A DNA stretch of 64,000 nt. Source: Belliella buryatensis (GTDB lineage Bacteria > Bacteroidota > Bacteroidia > Cytophagales > Cyclobacteriaceae). The notes beneath the pieces were generated by a model. It worked only from the letters and a program-made list of their open reading frames with translations. It was not told the DNA's origin and did not search any database. Numbering within the stretch: position 1 is the first letter of the stretch; every line of letters starts with the position of its first letter. Positions 1 to 9,496 of the stretch are shown here, one piece after another. The DNA is taken from NCBI RefSeq assembly GCF_900188245.1, contig NZ_FZOK01000003.1, forward strand, positions 1-64,000, written 5' to 3'. A program made the position numbers and the translations under genes.

Positions 1-98
1 TGGCTGAACTGTGGCAGCTGCTGTGATTCGACTCCGCCGATGGCCATCATGGCCATCAGCATTGTCATCATTGTTATTTTAAAAATCCCTTTCATCAT
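1..98 (-). CDS. PorP/SprF-like type IX secretion membrane protein, N-terminus only
   Basis: Only the first 32 codons lie in the window; the reading frame stays open to base 1. The translation starts MMKGIFKITMMTM, continues through a Met-rich hydrophobic signal peptide (to about residue 25), then reads QQLPQFS. A mature N-terminus QQLPQFSQ directly after the signal peptide is the usual opening of PorP/SprF family outer membrane proteins, which work with gliding/type IX secreted adhesins. The family call is inference from this short motif and the rest of the protein is needed to confirm it. The start ATG lies one base after the stop of the small upstream ORF at 100-342, which suggests coupling. 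Confidence 0.5.
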   Translation of the reverse strand, partial: MMKGIFKITMMTMLMAMMAIGGVESQQLPQFS

Positions 99-99
99 C

Positions 100-342
100 T
101 TAGGATTTAAGTGTAGCACCCGAATGAGTTTCCTCAACGGTAATTACAAGAACTTGAAAATTGCTGATTTGAAAACCTGAATTAACATCAGAAGCTGTGG
201 TCAGACCAAAAAATCTCTGAATACTGGTTTTGATACTTTCATTAAAAATCTGAATCGATCTACAATTCGAGATTACCATTAAGAATCCTAAAAGGTTCTT
301 AAACCATGCTAAATAGCTTGTTTTGATAAAACTTTGTCCCAT
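100..342 (-). CDS. hypothetical 80-residue protein
   Basis: An 80-codon frame of no recognised family. It has a mildly hydrophobic stretch near residues 12-27 and no cysteine pattern or clear DNA-binding motif. The reason to keep it is position: its TAA stop is followed after one base by the ATG of the PorP-like gene at 98, and the palindromic EPS-type element at 430-445 lies 87 bp upstream of its start. No convincing Shine-Dalgarno precedes the ATG. It could equally be an untranslated leader of the PorP-like gene that happens to be open. Confidence 0.3.
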   Translation of the reverse strand: MGQSFIKTSYLAWFKNLLGFLMVISNCRSIQIFNESIKTSIQRFFGLTTASDVNSGFQISNFQVLVITVEETHSGATLKS

Positions 343-429
343 ACCTGTAATATTTAAGTCCCTAATCTTGATAAATTCAAACCTTTAAATGAGTTTAAAA
401 CTTATCAAATAATTTTATTTGCTGTAAAA

Positions 430-445
430 ATACATTTTTTTGTAT
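430..445. promoter_or_regulatory. palindromic element ATACA-N6-TGTAT, copy 1
   Basis: The 16 bases ATACATTTTTTTGTAT have perfect 5-bp inverted arms around a T6 spacer. The same 16-mer recurs exactly at 25749-25764, and related copies lie at 2707-2722 and 11742-11757. Every copy is upstream of a minus-strand EPS-region unit. A related sequence, ATACA plus a T-run plus ATTGT, follows at 484-501 here and at 11763-11777 by copy 3. A regulator binding site is inferred; the protein that would bind is unknown. Confidence 0.5.
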
Positions 446-534
446 TTCATATCCAAATAAAACTACAGATATTTTATTTTTAAATACATTTTTTTTATTG
501 TAAAATACATTTTCAAACTCTTATAAATCATTTC

Positions 535-577
535 AAAAAGCTTTTAAGTGCTTAAATTTAAAGTAATGAAGCTTTTT
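535..577 (-). terminator. possible terminator after the wecA-like gene
   Basis: The arms AAAAAGCTT (535-543) and AAGCTTTTT (569-577) are complementary over 9 bp, with a 25-base loop that itself contains TTAAG/CTTAA. Read on the minus strand the second arm ends in five T. The position, just after the stop at 604, fits the end of the two-gene operon. The long loop and A/T-rich stem make this a weak call. Confidence 0.3.
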
Positions 578-603
578 CTTACTTAGATATCTAGTTCAAA
601 AAG

Positions 604-1785
604 TTAATTTACCTCAAGTTCTAGCTCTTGAATAGCTGGTATTGCGATCATATTAAAGTAACTTACTTTAAAGAGGTGCATACCAAAACTAGATATTAAA
701 AGAAAAACAATAAGAGAAGTAACAAGTAAAGTGTCAGAAAATCTATTAAAAAATAGAATAGTAAAAAATAGTATTACGTCAAAAGAAAGCAAGAGTGCCA
801 CAACTTTGCGAGGGCCAAGTTTCAAGCTAAATAAATAATGATGAATATGTCTTTTGTCCGCTAAAAATGGCGAGGATTTATTGATAATTCTCAAGATAAA
901 AACCCTAAATGTGTCAAATATTGGAAATACTAAAAGGGAAATGATTAAAGCAACTGGTGAGGAAATTTTGTAAAAATGATCTATTGCTAGCCCCTGATTA
1001 GTTTTCAAAAACGCAATAGATAGTACCGCTATGGTAAAACCAATACTTAATGAACCTGTATCTCCCATAAAAATTCTCGCAGGAAACCAATTGAACATCA
1101 GAAAACCAGCTATGGCACCCAATAAAGCTAGCGCGATCAAAGCGTAGGTCTGCTCACCAATTAAAAAGAACCATGCTCCAAATACCATCAAAATAAAAGA
1201 GGATATCGTACTGAGCAAACCATCTATCCCATCAATTAAATTAAAAGCGTTGGTCAAGAAAACTATCACCAGTAAAGTCAAAATATAGCTCGAAATGTTT
1301 GATAAAGCCCCAATACCAAATAAACCATAGAAGCTGTCTATTTTCAAGCCTGTAAAAGCCATCACAAGAATGGCCAAGAACCCAATAATAAAAAGCTTGA
1401 TTTTAGCGCTTAAATTATATAAATCGTCGATTAAACCTGTAAAAAACACCAAAATAATACAGCTACACAAGAGTAGTAATTCAAATGAAAATATTGGGAT
1501 AGAAAACAAAAATACAGTAATAAAAAATGGAATAAGCACGCCTAATCCACCAGCAGTTGGGGTAAACACTGTATGCATTCTCCTGCTATCCAACCGATCA
1601 CCAATTTTCTTGTAAATCAAGAAAGAAATCACAGAAGGAAGGAAAAGAATACTCATTCCAAAAGATATAAGAGCTGATGAAACAATCGTCAAAATTATCA
1701 TAAATACATATTTAGAAATATCAATATTCATTATAGTTTCACTGAACATGGTGCCCAGTAAAACCACAAAGAAATCTATAATCAT
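604..1785 (-). CDS. WecA/MraY-like undecaprenyl-phosphate sugar-1-phosphate transferase
   Basis: A polytopic membrane enzyme of the polyprenyl-phosphate N-acetylhexosamine-1-phosphate transferase family, which puts the first sugar phosphate on undecaprenyl phosphate. The 393-residue protein has about ten or eleven hydrophobic segments and the family signatures: GLIDDLYNLSAK (Asp pair for Mg2+), NAFNLIDGIDGL, FMFNWFPARIFMGDTGS-type loop, and a late HIHHYL motif. It lies 18 bp behind the WecG-like glycosyltransferase at 1804-2616, so the two probably form an operon that builds the lipid-linked first disaccharide. This is the only initiating transferase visible in the EPS locus. The sugar substrate cannot be read from sequence. 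A second ATG at codon 14 is an alternative start. Confidence 0.88.
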   Translation of the reverse strand: MIIDFFVVLLGTMFSETIMNIDISKYVFMIILTIVSSALISFGMSILFLPSVISFLIYKKIGDRLDSRRMHTVFTPTAGGLGVLIPFFITVFLFSIPIFSFELLLLCSCIILVFFTGLIDDLYNLSAKIKLFIIGFLAILVMAFTGLKIDSFYGLFGIGALSNISSYILTLLVIVFLTNAFNLIDGIDGLLSTISSFILMVFGAWFFLIGEQTYALIALALLGAIAGFLMFNWFPARIFMGDTGSLSIGFTIAVLSIAFLKTNQGLAIDHFYKISSPVALIISLLVFPIFDTFRVFILRIINKSSPFLADKRHIHHYLFSLKLGPRKVVALLLSFDVILFFTILFFNRFSDTLLVTSLIVFLLISSFGMHLFKVSYFNMIAIPAIQELELEVN

Positions 1786-1803
1786 TATTCAAAAGTTATA
1801 GAT

Positions 1804-2616
1804 TCAGCTTTTACCTTGAAATCCATGAGCGCTATGAGTATCCGCTTCATTGACATTTGAACCACGAGAACCTACAAGCTGACGCATATATTCTAAAAAA
1901 ATATAGTGAAGAAATAACGGACTAGTAGTCAAGGTCCTTCTAAGAAGTCTAGTACTATGCAAAGATCTATGTAACCACTCTAAGCCATTATTGACCATAT
2001 AGCTAGGGGCTCTTTTAGTCGTACCAGCATAAAAGTCAAAGACTGCTCCTATATTACAAATAACATTGACATTCAAATTTTTTAAATTGGAATTTGTCCA
2101 TTTCTCTTGCTTAGGTGCAGTCATTCCTACAAACAAAAAATCAGGGTTAAAACTATTGATATAGCCCACTATCTCATCGTTGTCTTCATCTGTGAAATCT
2201 TTGGTAAATGGTGGTGAGAAACTTGCAAATACTACATTTGGATACTCCCTACTAAGCCTAGCACCTATTTTCTTTAATGTTTGTGAGGATGACCCCAGAA
2301 AAAAACACTTGATGGGTTCACTTTTCTTACTTTCTAAAATATGCATGAATAAATCAAATCCTGCAATCTTCTGAATTTTGGTTTTGTTGATCAACTTATT
2401 AGCAATTACAATCCCAATTCCATCAGGTAATAAAATATCAGAAACTTCGAGAGACCTACGAAAGGTTTCATCTTGTAATGTAATATGATAAGAGTGAGGA
2501 TTAATGGTATTGATAACTGTTCTTCTATTGAAATCAATTCTGCTTAAAGGATCACAAAAAATAGAAAAACCCAAAAGGTCAACAGTTTTGTATTTTTGAA
2601 GAAGTATCTGGTCCAT
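1804..2616 (-). CDS. WecG/TagA/CpsF family glycosyltransferase (GT26)
   Basis: A 270-residue cytoplasmic or membrane-associated glycosyltransferase, typically adding the second sugar to undecaprenyl-PP-GlcNAc, for example ManNAc(A). Family signatures are LLPDGIGIV near residue 82, the FVGMTAPKQEKW motif, GAVFDFYAGTTKRAP, and GLEWLHR towards the C-terminus. It is the first gene of a unit with the WecA-like gene downstream, which is the classic enzyme order of lipid-linked intermediate assembly. A palindromic element lies 90 bp upstream (2707-2722), with a possible promoter between (TTG, then TATCTTTA after 18 bases on the minus strand). Confidence 0.9.
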   Translation of the reverse strand: MDQILLQKYKTVDLLGFSIFCDPLSRIDFNRRTVINTINPHSYHITLQDETFRRSLEVSDILLPDGIGIVIANKLINKTKIQKIAGFDLFMHILESKKSEPIKCFFLGSSSQTLKKIGARLSREYPNVVFASFSPPFTKDFTDEDNDEIVGYINSFNPDFLFVGMTAPKQEKWTNSNLKNLNVNVICNIGAVFDFYAGTTKRAPSYMVNNGLEWLHRSLHSTRLLRRTLTTSPLFLHYIFLEYMRQLVGSRGSNVNEADTHSAHGFQGKS

Positions 2617-3215
2617 AAGTCGTTGGTTTAGTAGGAGTTTAATTCTTTATTTCATTCCTATATAAAGATAGATATAATATATGAAAAACAATTTTTATTA
2701 TTCTAATAACATTTTTATGTATTTATAAATAATATTAAACCCCTTTAGACTTATCCTAAGATGAGTAAAATCAACCTGATCAAAGAATATTGAAAAATTA
2801 ATTCTATACGGAATAAAACAACTGAAATTGATCTTATTTCTTCAGGAAACAATTCATTCTAAAGGTTGAAATCCGCATTGAAGAAGATAAAACTTAGTAT
2901 TACAATCAAAAACTCTATTACGCTAAAAAAAAATGTCATTTTTTATTGAAAATACGTGAAACTTACTTAAAAATAAATCTTCATAATATTTTGATTATTA
3001 ATAGTTTATGAGCTTAATTATCGAAGTGATTTAGTCAAAATCAAGACATAAAAATGTTGTTTTAAATACATTATCGAATATTCAAAACCTCAATTACCAA
3101 AAATTGATAGTTGAAGTGCAGTTTAAGTGTAATCAAAATAATCCCAATGTTCATTTATCAAGGAGTTAGAGGCCAGTGGGAGTAAAATTAATAATTACAG
3201 GAAAGGGTGGGAATT
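2617..3215. other. 599-bp divergent intergenic region
   Basis: This very AT-rich region separates the minus-strand wecG/wecA-like unit from the plus-strand beta-helix gene. Apart from the palindromic element at 2707-2722 and promoter-like sequences I see no coding frame, RNA gene or repeat. A half-site-like AAATACATTA occurs near 3065, about 145 bp before the plus-strand gene, so both directions could share a regulator; that is speculative. Confidence 0.5.
2707..2722. promoter_or_regulatory. palindromic element, variant copy 2
   Basis: TAACATTTTTATGTAT matches ATACATTTTTTTGTAT at 13 of 16 positions, keeping ACA and TGTAT at the same spacing. It lies 90 bp upstream of the start of the WecG-like gene, just upstream of a promoter-like TTG-N18-TATCTTTA on the minus strand. 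Position relative to the gene matches the other copies. Confidence 0.4.
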
Positions 3216-6200
3216 ATGAAAGCGAGGGGAACATTGATTATACTCAGTTTTGTCTTAGCTCTGTTTAGAGTTGAGGCAGCGACATACTATTTTTCAAGTC
3301 TACAAGGAGATGACTCAAGGACAGCAGTCCAAGCCCAAAATGAAAATACACCTTGGCGATCGATAGAAAAACTGAACAACATAATGGGGAGTCTATCTCC
3401 AGGAGATCAAATTCTTTTTAAAAGGGGTGAAGTATTTTTTGGGACTATCAAGATTACAAAATCTGGAAGCTCAACACTGCCTATTGTATTTGGAGCATAT
3501 GGTTCCGGAACAAAACCAGTACTTACAGGCATGCAAAGCATATCAAAATGGACTTCAGTTGGTAATGGCATATTTGTTTCTAACCTAGAAACTTCTGTAG
3601 AAGGGAGGGTAAATGTCGTCACCGTAGATAGTCAAATTCAAGAGATGGGAAGATTTCCCAATTTCAATGATAGTAATAAGGGATTCAAAATAATCAATTC
3701 ATCAAGTTCAAGTACACAACTTTCTTCTTCTGATTTTGGAAACAATGAAAACTGGACAGGTGCTGAAATAATCATCAGGAAAAATCCTTGGGTACATGAT
3801 AGGCATGTGATTACAAACAATAATTCCGGGAACATCAACTTCACAGATATTCAAAGCAAGTACCCAGTTACCAATGGTTATGGATTTTTCATCCAAAACC
3901 ATATCAAAACTTTGGATCAATATGGAGAGTGGTACTATGATATAAACAACAAGAAGCTTTATGTATTTTTTGGAAATCAAACTAACTTCCCCGAAGTTGA
4001 CATCAGTACAAAAAGCAATTTAATCGAATTGACTTGGAAAGTAAGCCACATTGAATTCAACGAATTGGAAATGCGAGGTGCAAATGGAACAGGTATCCTA
4101 ATCAATGAAGGTACACATGTACAGGTCAAAAATTCCACTATCAAATATATGGGTGAATATGCTGTCAGGGGAATAATTTCTAACCACCTAACTGTGGAAA
4201 ACTGCGAAATAGACTTTTCTTTAAATAACGCCTTGTATGCCGAAAATACGAGCCAAAACATAACATTTAAAAATAACCTCATCACTAACACTTATCCATT
4301 TATAGGAATGGCCAATAGCGGGGACCTCAATGGACAAGCCATCTACACAAGCAACAGGTCTCATAATGGACTAATCGAGAACAACAAAGTATTCAATACG
4401 GGGTACATTGGAATCAATTTTGGTGGTGATAATTCTGTAGCTCGCAAAAATTATATTAAAGACTTTTGCATTCATAAAACTGATGGAGGGGGGATCTATA
4501 TCTGGGAAGGATGGGATAATAAAAACTCCTCAGGAAGAATCATAGAGGATAATATCATTGTCAACGGACTGGGATACAGTAATGGAACAAACAAACATGG
4601 GCTAATAGACCCTATACCTGTAGAAGGAATCTATATTGATGATAACACTTCAGGTGTACTGATCCAAAATAACACCATTACCAATATTTCAAAACACGGG
4701 ATATACCTACACAATGCGAGAAATATTAAGATTCTAGATAATTTATTTTATAACGCATTTGAAGGAATCTACCTCAATCACGATCAATATGGCGACCCAG
4801 TCAGGGATATTATAATAGAACGAAATCGAATCTTTTCTATCACAGAAGGGGCAAATTTCATCAACACCTCCTCCATCAAAGAAGATGAAGCTGAAATGGG
4901 CTCTTTCAACAGTAATTTTTACATCAGACCTTTTGAAAATGATTTTGGATTCCTTACTAAGTATCTCAATCAACAAACTTGGGAAATGAAGTCCCAATTA
5001 TCTAATCTGAAAAGCTGGAATAAAGACCCTAATGGGAAACTCAGCCCTATCAATCACCAAGCTTATAGCGCCTATACGGAAATTGGGAGTAATCTTTTCC
5101 CAAATGGAAAATTTGATTCCAATGGCAATAATACTTTCTGTAAAAACTGTTCCATACTTTGGAAAAATACCGGTGATTTCCAAGATGGTCACATAGCTGT
5201 CAATACCGAGAAAGACGCTGAAATCAACTTCAGCTTAGGTAAAATGAAACCAGAAACAAGCTATATGCTTAAATTCAAAATCAAAGGAAGTACGCTGGGC
5301 AATTTAGAAATATTTATCAGAGAAGCTCAAACACCATGGAAAACGCTCTCAGGGTCCAAAGGCGTAGAAATCAATGATAAAATTACTGCCTTTGAAATTC
5401 CTTTTTTCAATAAGGTTGGAGCAGAAAAAGCAAACTTGATCATGAAATCAGGAGTAGATAATTTCAATTTCTCCATTGATGATTTTGAAATTATTGAAGC
5501 TAATATAGCCTATAATGAACCTGAAGATTATCTATTCTTCGCTTACAATGCTACCGGAACTTCTCAAAAACAAAATATAAGCGGAAATTATGTGGATGCA
5601 TACAACATACCCCATTCTGGTTCAATTGACATTCCTCCATTCTCCGCTATTGCGCTGATTAAGGTGAGTAATGATGAAGAAAAAACTCCACAACCTCCAA
5701 CAGTAACAATTCTAAATCCTAAACCAAATGCAGAAATAAAACAAGGGAACAAAGTGAGTATCAATATTGACGCAAAAAGTGAACATTCAGAAATCAAGCA
5801 AGTCGAGATTTACTTGAATGACAAACTGCTGAAGACTTTAGATAAAATACCATATACACATGATCATATATTTGAAAACACAGGAATCTATCTAATCAAA
5901 GCCAAAGCAATAGATCAACATGGTCAGGAGACAACCTCTACTCCTATACAAGTAAATGTTGAAAAAGAAGCTATAAGCCCTACTATCAGTTGGTTGACAC
6001 CAGCCCCTAATGACTTTTTTTTTGTGTCTGACCCAATCAAACTATCTGTTATTAGTGAAAATGAGAAACAAAATATTGTAAAAATTGATTTTTCAATCAA
6101 TAATAATGTTGTTGGCACTGTAAATAATGCACCTTATCAAATTACAGTTCCAAACTTACCATTAGGGGTATATAATCTATCAGCAAAAGCAACAAACTCA

Positions 6201-7097
6201 GATGGATCAGAAGGAACAACAGAAACGATCACCATCAAAGTGATTGAGGTAAAAAATATACCACCTACTGTAACTATCATATCACCAGGAAACAATGCAG
6301 AATTTACTCAAGGGGATGTGATTAGTATCAAAGCAATTGCTGAAGACAGCGATGGGACAATTTCGAAAGTGGAATTCTATATCGGAAATACTCTGATAGG
6401 AACAGACTACGAATCTCCATACAACTACAATTGGGGCAATGCTGGAAATGGAAAACACAACATTACTGCCAGAGCGACAGACAATCATGGAGCTGTTACA
6501 ACATCAGATGTGATTCAAATACAAGTAAAGCAAAGACCTAAAAATCCAAAGATCCGATTGATATTGCCAAAGAAGGACCCTCAATTCATCGAAGGCGATA
6601 TTTTAAAATTAGATATTGAAATATTAGAAGAGTCTACAGAAATCTCGAAAGTATCTTATTATAAAAATGATATACTACTAGGCAGTCGTACCAACGGGGA
6701 TTTTACCTTCAATTGGAAAGCTGACGTGGTTGGAGATTTACTGCTCACTGCTGTCGCAACAGACATCAACGGAGTCAATACCACAGATGAAAGATTAGTC
6801 AGCATCTTTTTAAAAGAAAACAAACTCAATAGGGACCTGAATATCAATGACTTCAAAATAGGTCCAAATCCTACCAGCCAATACCTCAATTTAATATTTA
6901 ATACCATAGAAACTACTTATCAAATGACAGCCGAAGTAGTTTCTTTAGATGGTAGAACCACCAAGAATTTTGCTTTTGAATTGTCAGAAAATGAAGTGAC
7001 TTTAGATTTGCTAGGACTTAGCCCAGGCCTGTATCTTCTTCGGATTCATTATGGTGGAGAGATTGTCATTACCAAAAAATTCATCATGAAAAATTAA
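3216..7097 (+). CDS. secreted parallel beta-helix protein with Ig-like domains and type IX sorting signal
   Basis: A 1293-residue secreted protein. A GTG at 3207 is in frame, but ATG 3216 with GGTGGG just upstream gives a clean signal peptide (about residues 1-21). Residues of roughly 25-560 resemble a right-handed parallel beta-helix of the pectate lyase/alginate lyase type, with many Asn-rich turns (VENCEIDF, IQNNTITNI, ILDNLFYNA) and DGGGIYIWEG. About residues 610-760 look like a jelly-roll carbohydrate-binding domain. Four Ig-like repeats start near 825, 921, 1015 and 1109, each opening with a P-x-I/V-P pattern. Residues from about 1211 (NDFKIGPNPTS) form a type IX secretion C-terminal sorting domain ending VITKKFIMKN. 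It lies on the opposite strand inside the EPS locus, so a role in cutting, epimerising or binding the EPS is plausible but unproven. Confidence 0.85.
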   Translation: MKARGTLIILSFVLALFRVEAATYYFSSLQGDDSRTAVQAQNENTPWRSIEKLNNIMGSLSPGDQILFKRGEVFFGTIKITKSGSSTLPIVFGAYGSGTKPVLTGMQSISKWTSVGNGIFVSNLETSVEGRVNVVTVDSQIQEMGRFPNFNDSNKGFKIINSSSSSTQLSSSDFGNNENWTGAEIIIRKNPWVHDRHVITNNNSGNINFTDIQSKYPVTNGYGFFIQNHIKTLDQYGEWYYDINNKKLYVFFGNQTNFPEVDISTKSNLIELTWKVSHIEFNELEMRGANGTGILINEGTHVQVKNSTIKYMGEYAVRGIISNHLTVENCEIDFSLNNALYAENTSQNITFKNNLITNTYPFIGMANSGDLNGQAIYTSNRSHNGLIENNKVFNTGYIGINFGGDNSVARKNYIKDFCIHKTDGGGIYIWEGWDNKNSSGRIIEDNIIVNGLGYSNGTNKHGLIDPIPVEGIYIDDNTSGVLIQNNTITNISKHGIYLHNARNIKILDNLFYNAFEGIYLNHDQYGDPVRDIIIERNRIFSITEGANFINTSSIKEDEAEMGSFNSNFYIRPFENDFGFLTKYLNQQTWEMKSQLSNLKSWNKDPNGKLSPINHQAYSAYTEIGSNLFPNGKFDSNGNNTFCKNCSILWKNTGDFQDGHIAVNTEKDAEINFSLGKMKPETSYMLKFKIKGSTLGNLEIFIREAQTPWKTLSGSKGVEINDKITAFEIPFFNKVGAEKANLIMKSGVDNFNFSIDDFEIIEANIAYNEPEDYLFFAYNATGTSQKQNISGNYVDAYNIPHSGSIDIPPFSAIALIKVSNDEEKTPQPPTVTILNPKPNAEIKQGNKVSINIDAKSEHSEIKQVEIYLNDKLLKTLDKIPYTHDHIFENTGIYLIKAKAIDQHGQETTSTPIQVNVEKEAISPTISWLTPAPNDFFFVSDPIKLSVISENEKQNIVKIDFSINNNVVGTVNNAPYQITVPNLPLGVYNLSAKATNSDGSEGTTETITIKVIEVKNIPPTVTIISPGNNAEFTQGDVISIKAIAEDSDGTISKVEFYIGNTLIGTDYESPYNYNWGNAGNGKHNITARATDNHGAVTTSDVIQIQVKQRPKNPKIRLILPKKDPQFIEGDILKLDIEILEESTEISKVSYYKNDILLGSRTNGDFTFNWKADVVGDLLLTAVATDINGVNTTDERLVSIFLKENKLNRDLNINDFKIGPNPTSQYLNLIFNTIETTYQMTAEVVSLDGRTTKNFAFELSENEVTLDLLGLSPGLYLLRIHYGGEIVITKKFIMKN

Positions 7098-7357
7098 GCA
7101 AAAATTATACATGAGAGATTGTAGTAGCCTATTACTGTGACTTTCTTGAAGAAGTAAAACACAAAAAAACAAAATATTTAGCGAATGAAGCACAGGCACT
7201 TTTATGGTCAGTGAGCTAAATACAGTGAAGCGATTGATTATTTTCGCCCTGCCGGATGAATTCGTATTAACATATATTCCGTGGCTCAGAAATTATAAAG
7301 CAAATTTTGGGTTAGACAGCGCATCCCTAACTGATCAATAGTTTAGAGATGCCAATA

Positions 7358-8515
7358 CTATTCCTCTTGCAATAAAACAGCATGGCCAGATTTGATCAGT
7401 GCTATGTCTTTTTTGAATAGAGCTATATCGGCATGAACCATCTCTTTAATAAGGCTCTCCAAATTGTATTTTGGTTTCCAACCCAATTCACTATTTGATT
7501 TACTAGGGTCTCCTATCAATAAATCTACCTCAGTGGGTCTGAAATAGGAAGAATCAATTTCCACGAGAACATCGCCTTCCTTCACATGAAAACTCAGGTC
7601 TCCCAATGCTTGGAATGCCACCTCATGATTTATAGCATGCAAAATCCCGACTTCCTCTATCCCTTCTCCTTCAAATCTCAGGAGGAATCCTACTTCTTCG
7701 AAAGCTAAAGCTACAAAGTCTCGAACTTTAGTAGTAATTCCGGTGGCAATTACAAAATCAGAAGGCTTTTCTTGCTGTAAGATCAAATACATGGCTTCGA
7801 CATAATCTTTTGCATGACCCCAATCTCTGCGGGCATTGAGATTTCCCATGTATAGTACAGACTGCAAACCCAGTGCTATTTTGGAAACGGCCCTAGTGAT
7901 CTTGCGAGTGACAAAAGTTTCCCCTCTTAATGGCGATTCATGGTTGAAAAGAATCCCATTGCATGCAAACATTCCATATGCTTCTCTGTAATTTACAGTA
8001 ATCCAGTAAGCATATATTTTGGCGACTGCATAAGGAGATCTAGGATAAAAAGGGGTGTTCTCTGACTGAGGGACAGCCTGAACCATTCCATAAAGTTCAG
8101 AGGTAGACGCCTGATAAATTTTTGTCTTTTTCTCCATTCCAAGTAATCTTACAGCTTCCAGTAATCTTAATGTTCCTATTCCATCTGCATTTGCGGTATA
8201 TTCAGGAATATCAAAACTTACTTTGACATGACTCATAGCCGCAAGATTATAGATTTCATCTGGCTGTGTTTCTTGTATGATCTTAGTCAGATTCATAGAG
8301 TCCGTCATATCACCAAAATGCAGCTTGAAATTACAATTATCTGATTGAGGGTCTTGGTACAAATGGTCAATTCTATTTGTATTGAAAAGAGATGTTCTCC
8401 TTTTGATCCCGTGAACCATATACCCTTTAGATAGCAATAATTCAGATAGATAAGCTCCATCCTGTCCGGTAATCCCAGTAATCAGAGCTGTTTTTTTTAT
8501 CTTAGATGTTTTCAT
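7358..8515 (-). CDS. gmd: GDP-mannose 4,6-dehydratase
   Basis: Converts GDP-D-mannose to GDP-4-keto-6-deoxy-D-mannose, the first step of GDP-L-fucose synthesis. The 385-residue protein has an N-terminal Rossmann motif [15 protein letters not shown], the TSELYG segment that carries the catalytic Thr/Glu, and the SDR catalytic Tyr-Lys in [12 protein letters not shown]. The C-terminal part has an insertion of about 50 residues rich in acidic and hydrophobic residues before [11 protein letters not shown], which seems usual in Bacteroidota versions. It is the last gene of the four-gene nucleotide-sugar operon, 17 bp behind fcl, whose product uses its product. No strong terminator was found after it. 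Confidence 0.95.
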   Translation of the reverse strand: MKTSKIKKTALITGITGQDGAYLSELLLSKGYMVHGIKRRTSLFNTNRIDHLYQDPQSDNCNFKLHFGDMTDSMNLTKIIQETQPDEIYNLAAMSHVKVSFDIPEYTANADGIGTLRLLEAVRLLGMEKKTKIYQASTSELYGMVQAVPQSENTPFYPRSPYAVAKIYAYWITVNYREAYGMFACNGILFNHESPLRGETFVTRKITRAVSKIALGLQSVLYMGNLNARRDWGHAKDYVEAMYLILQQEKPSDFVIATGITTKVRDFVALAFEEVGFLLRFEGEGIEEVGILHAINHEVAFQALGDLSFHVKEGDVLVEIDSSYFRPTEVDLLIGDPSKSNSELGWKPKYNLESLIKEMVHADIALFKKDIALIKSGHAVLLQEE

Positions 8516-8532
8516 TTTGTGTTATTCAGGGA

Positions 8533-9492
8533 CTATGTATTGATTTTAACTTGCTTCAGATTATATGAATTTTCTAAATACCATTGATAGGTTGACTTGA
8601 TACCATCTTTGAGTTTAATCTTTGCCGACCAGCCTAATGCTGTCATTTTTGAAACATCCAATAATTTGCGTGGTGTACCATCTGGTTTTTGTGAATCCCA
8701 TAAGATTTGGCCTTTATGCCCCACAATTTCCTGAATCATCAATGCTAAATCTGAAATCGAGATCTCTTCGCCTGTTCCAATATTATAAAGGTTTTCAGGG
8801 AGCTTGTTTTCTAAAGCAAACAAAACAGCTTTTGCCAAATCATCCACGTGTAGAAATTCCCTTTTGGGGAATCCTGTACCCCAAAGTGTTACATTTTCAT
8901 GATCATTCATCTTAGCTTGATGAAACTTTGTAAGCATTGCAGGCAAAACATGTGAGGTCTCTGAGTCAAAATTATCCTTTGGGCCATAAAGGTTGGTTGG
9001 CATTAAGCTGTTGTAATCCTTGCCAAACTGCCTTCTTATGTATTCACAAGCTTTCACGCCCGTTATCTTTGCCAAGGCATATCCCTCATTCGTAGACTCC
9101 AATTGTGAGCTAAGCAAATAGCTTTCTTTGATGGGCTGAGGGGAGAGTTTTGGATAAATACACGAACTTCCTAGAAAAATGAATTTCTTACAATCATTCT
9201 CGAGAGCATATTCTATCAAGTTATTTTGTATCCTCATATTCTCCATCAAAAATTGATAGGGATGATCCTTATTTGCCATAATTCCACCAACCTTAGCCGC
9301 GGCATCAATAACTACAATAGGTTTTTCACTTGCAAAAAAATACTCTGTTTCCAGTTGGTTTTTCAAATCAATATCTTGACTGTTTCGTCCAAGGAGGTTT
9401 GAATAACCATTGGCTAGCAGCAAATCCCACACGGCAGAACCAACCATGCCTCTATGTCCAGCAATATATATTCTTGAATCTTTTGAAATCAT
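8533..9492 (-). CDS. fcl: GDP-L-fucose synthase
   Basis: A bifunctional 3,5-epimerase/4-reductase that turns the Gmd product into GDP-L-fucose. The 319-residue SDR protein has the NADP-binding GHRGMVGSAVW motif at residues 12-22, the AAAKVGGIMAN segment typical of Fcl/WcaG, a LGSSCIYPK segment with the catalytic Ser and Cys, and Tyr-Lys in YALAKITG. Length and motifs match the family closely. It lies between manC (4 bp away) and gmd, so the operon makes GDP-fucose from mannose-1-phosphate. This predicts fucose, or a related deoxyhexose, in the polymer. Confidence 0.95.
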   Translation of the reverse strand: MISKDSRIYIAGHRGMVGSAVWDLLLANGYSNLLGRNSQDIDLKNQLETEYFFASEKPIVVIDAAAKVGGIMANKDHPYQFLMENMRIQNNLIEYALENDCKKFIFLGSSCIYPKLSPQPIKESYLLSSQLESTNEGYALAKITGVKACEYIRRQFGKDYNSLMPTNLYGPKDNFDSETSHVLPAMLTKFHQAKMNDHENVTLWGTGFPKREFLHVDDLAKAVLFALENKLPENLYNIGTGEEISISDLALMIQEIVGHKGQILWDSQKPDGTPRKLLDVSKMTALGWSAKIKLKDGIKSTYQWYLENSYNLKQVKINT

Positions 9493-9496
9493 GACG

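Noticed and set aside
7175-7222. TATTTAGC / GCTAAATA inverted repeat as terminator between the beta-helix gene and gmd
   Set aside because: AT-rich 8-bp arms with 32-base loop and no T-run; too weak to call.
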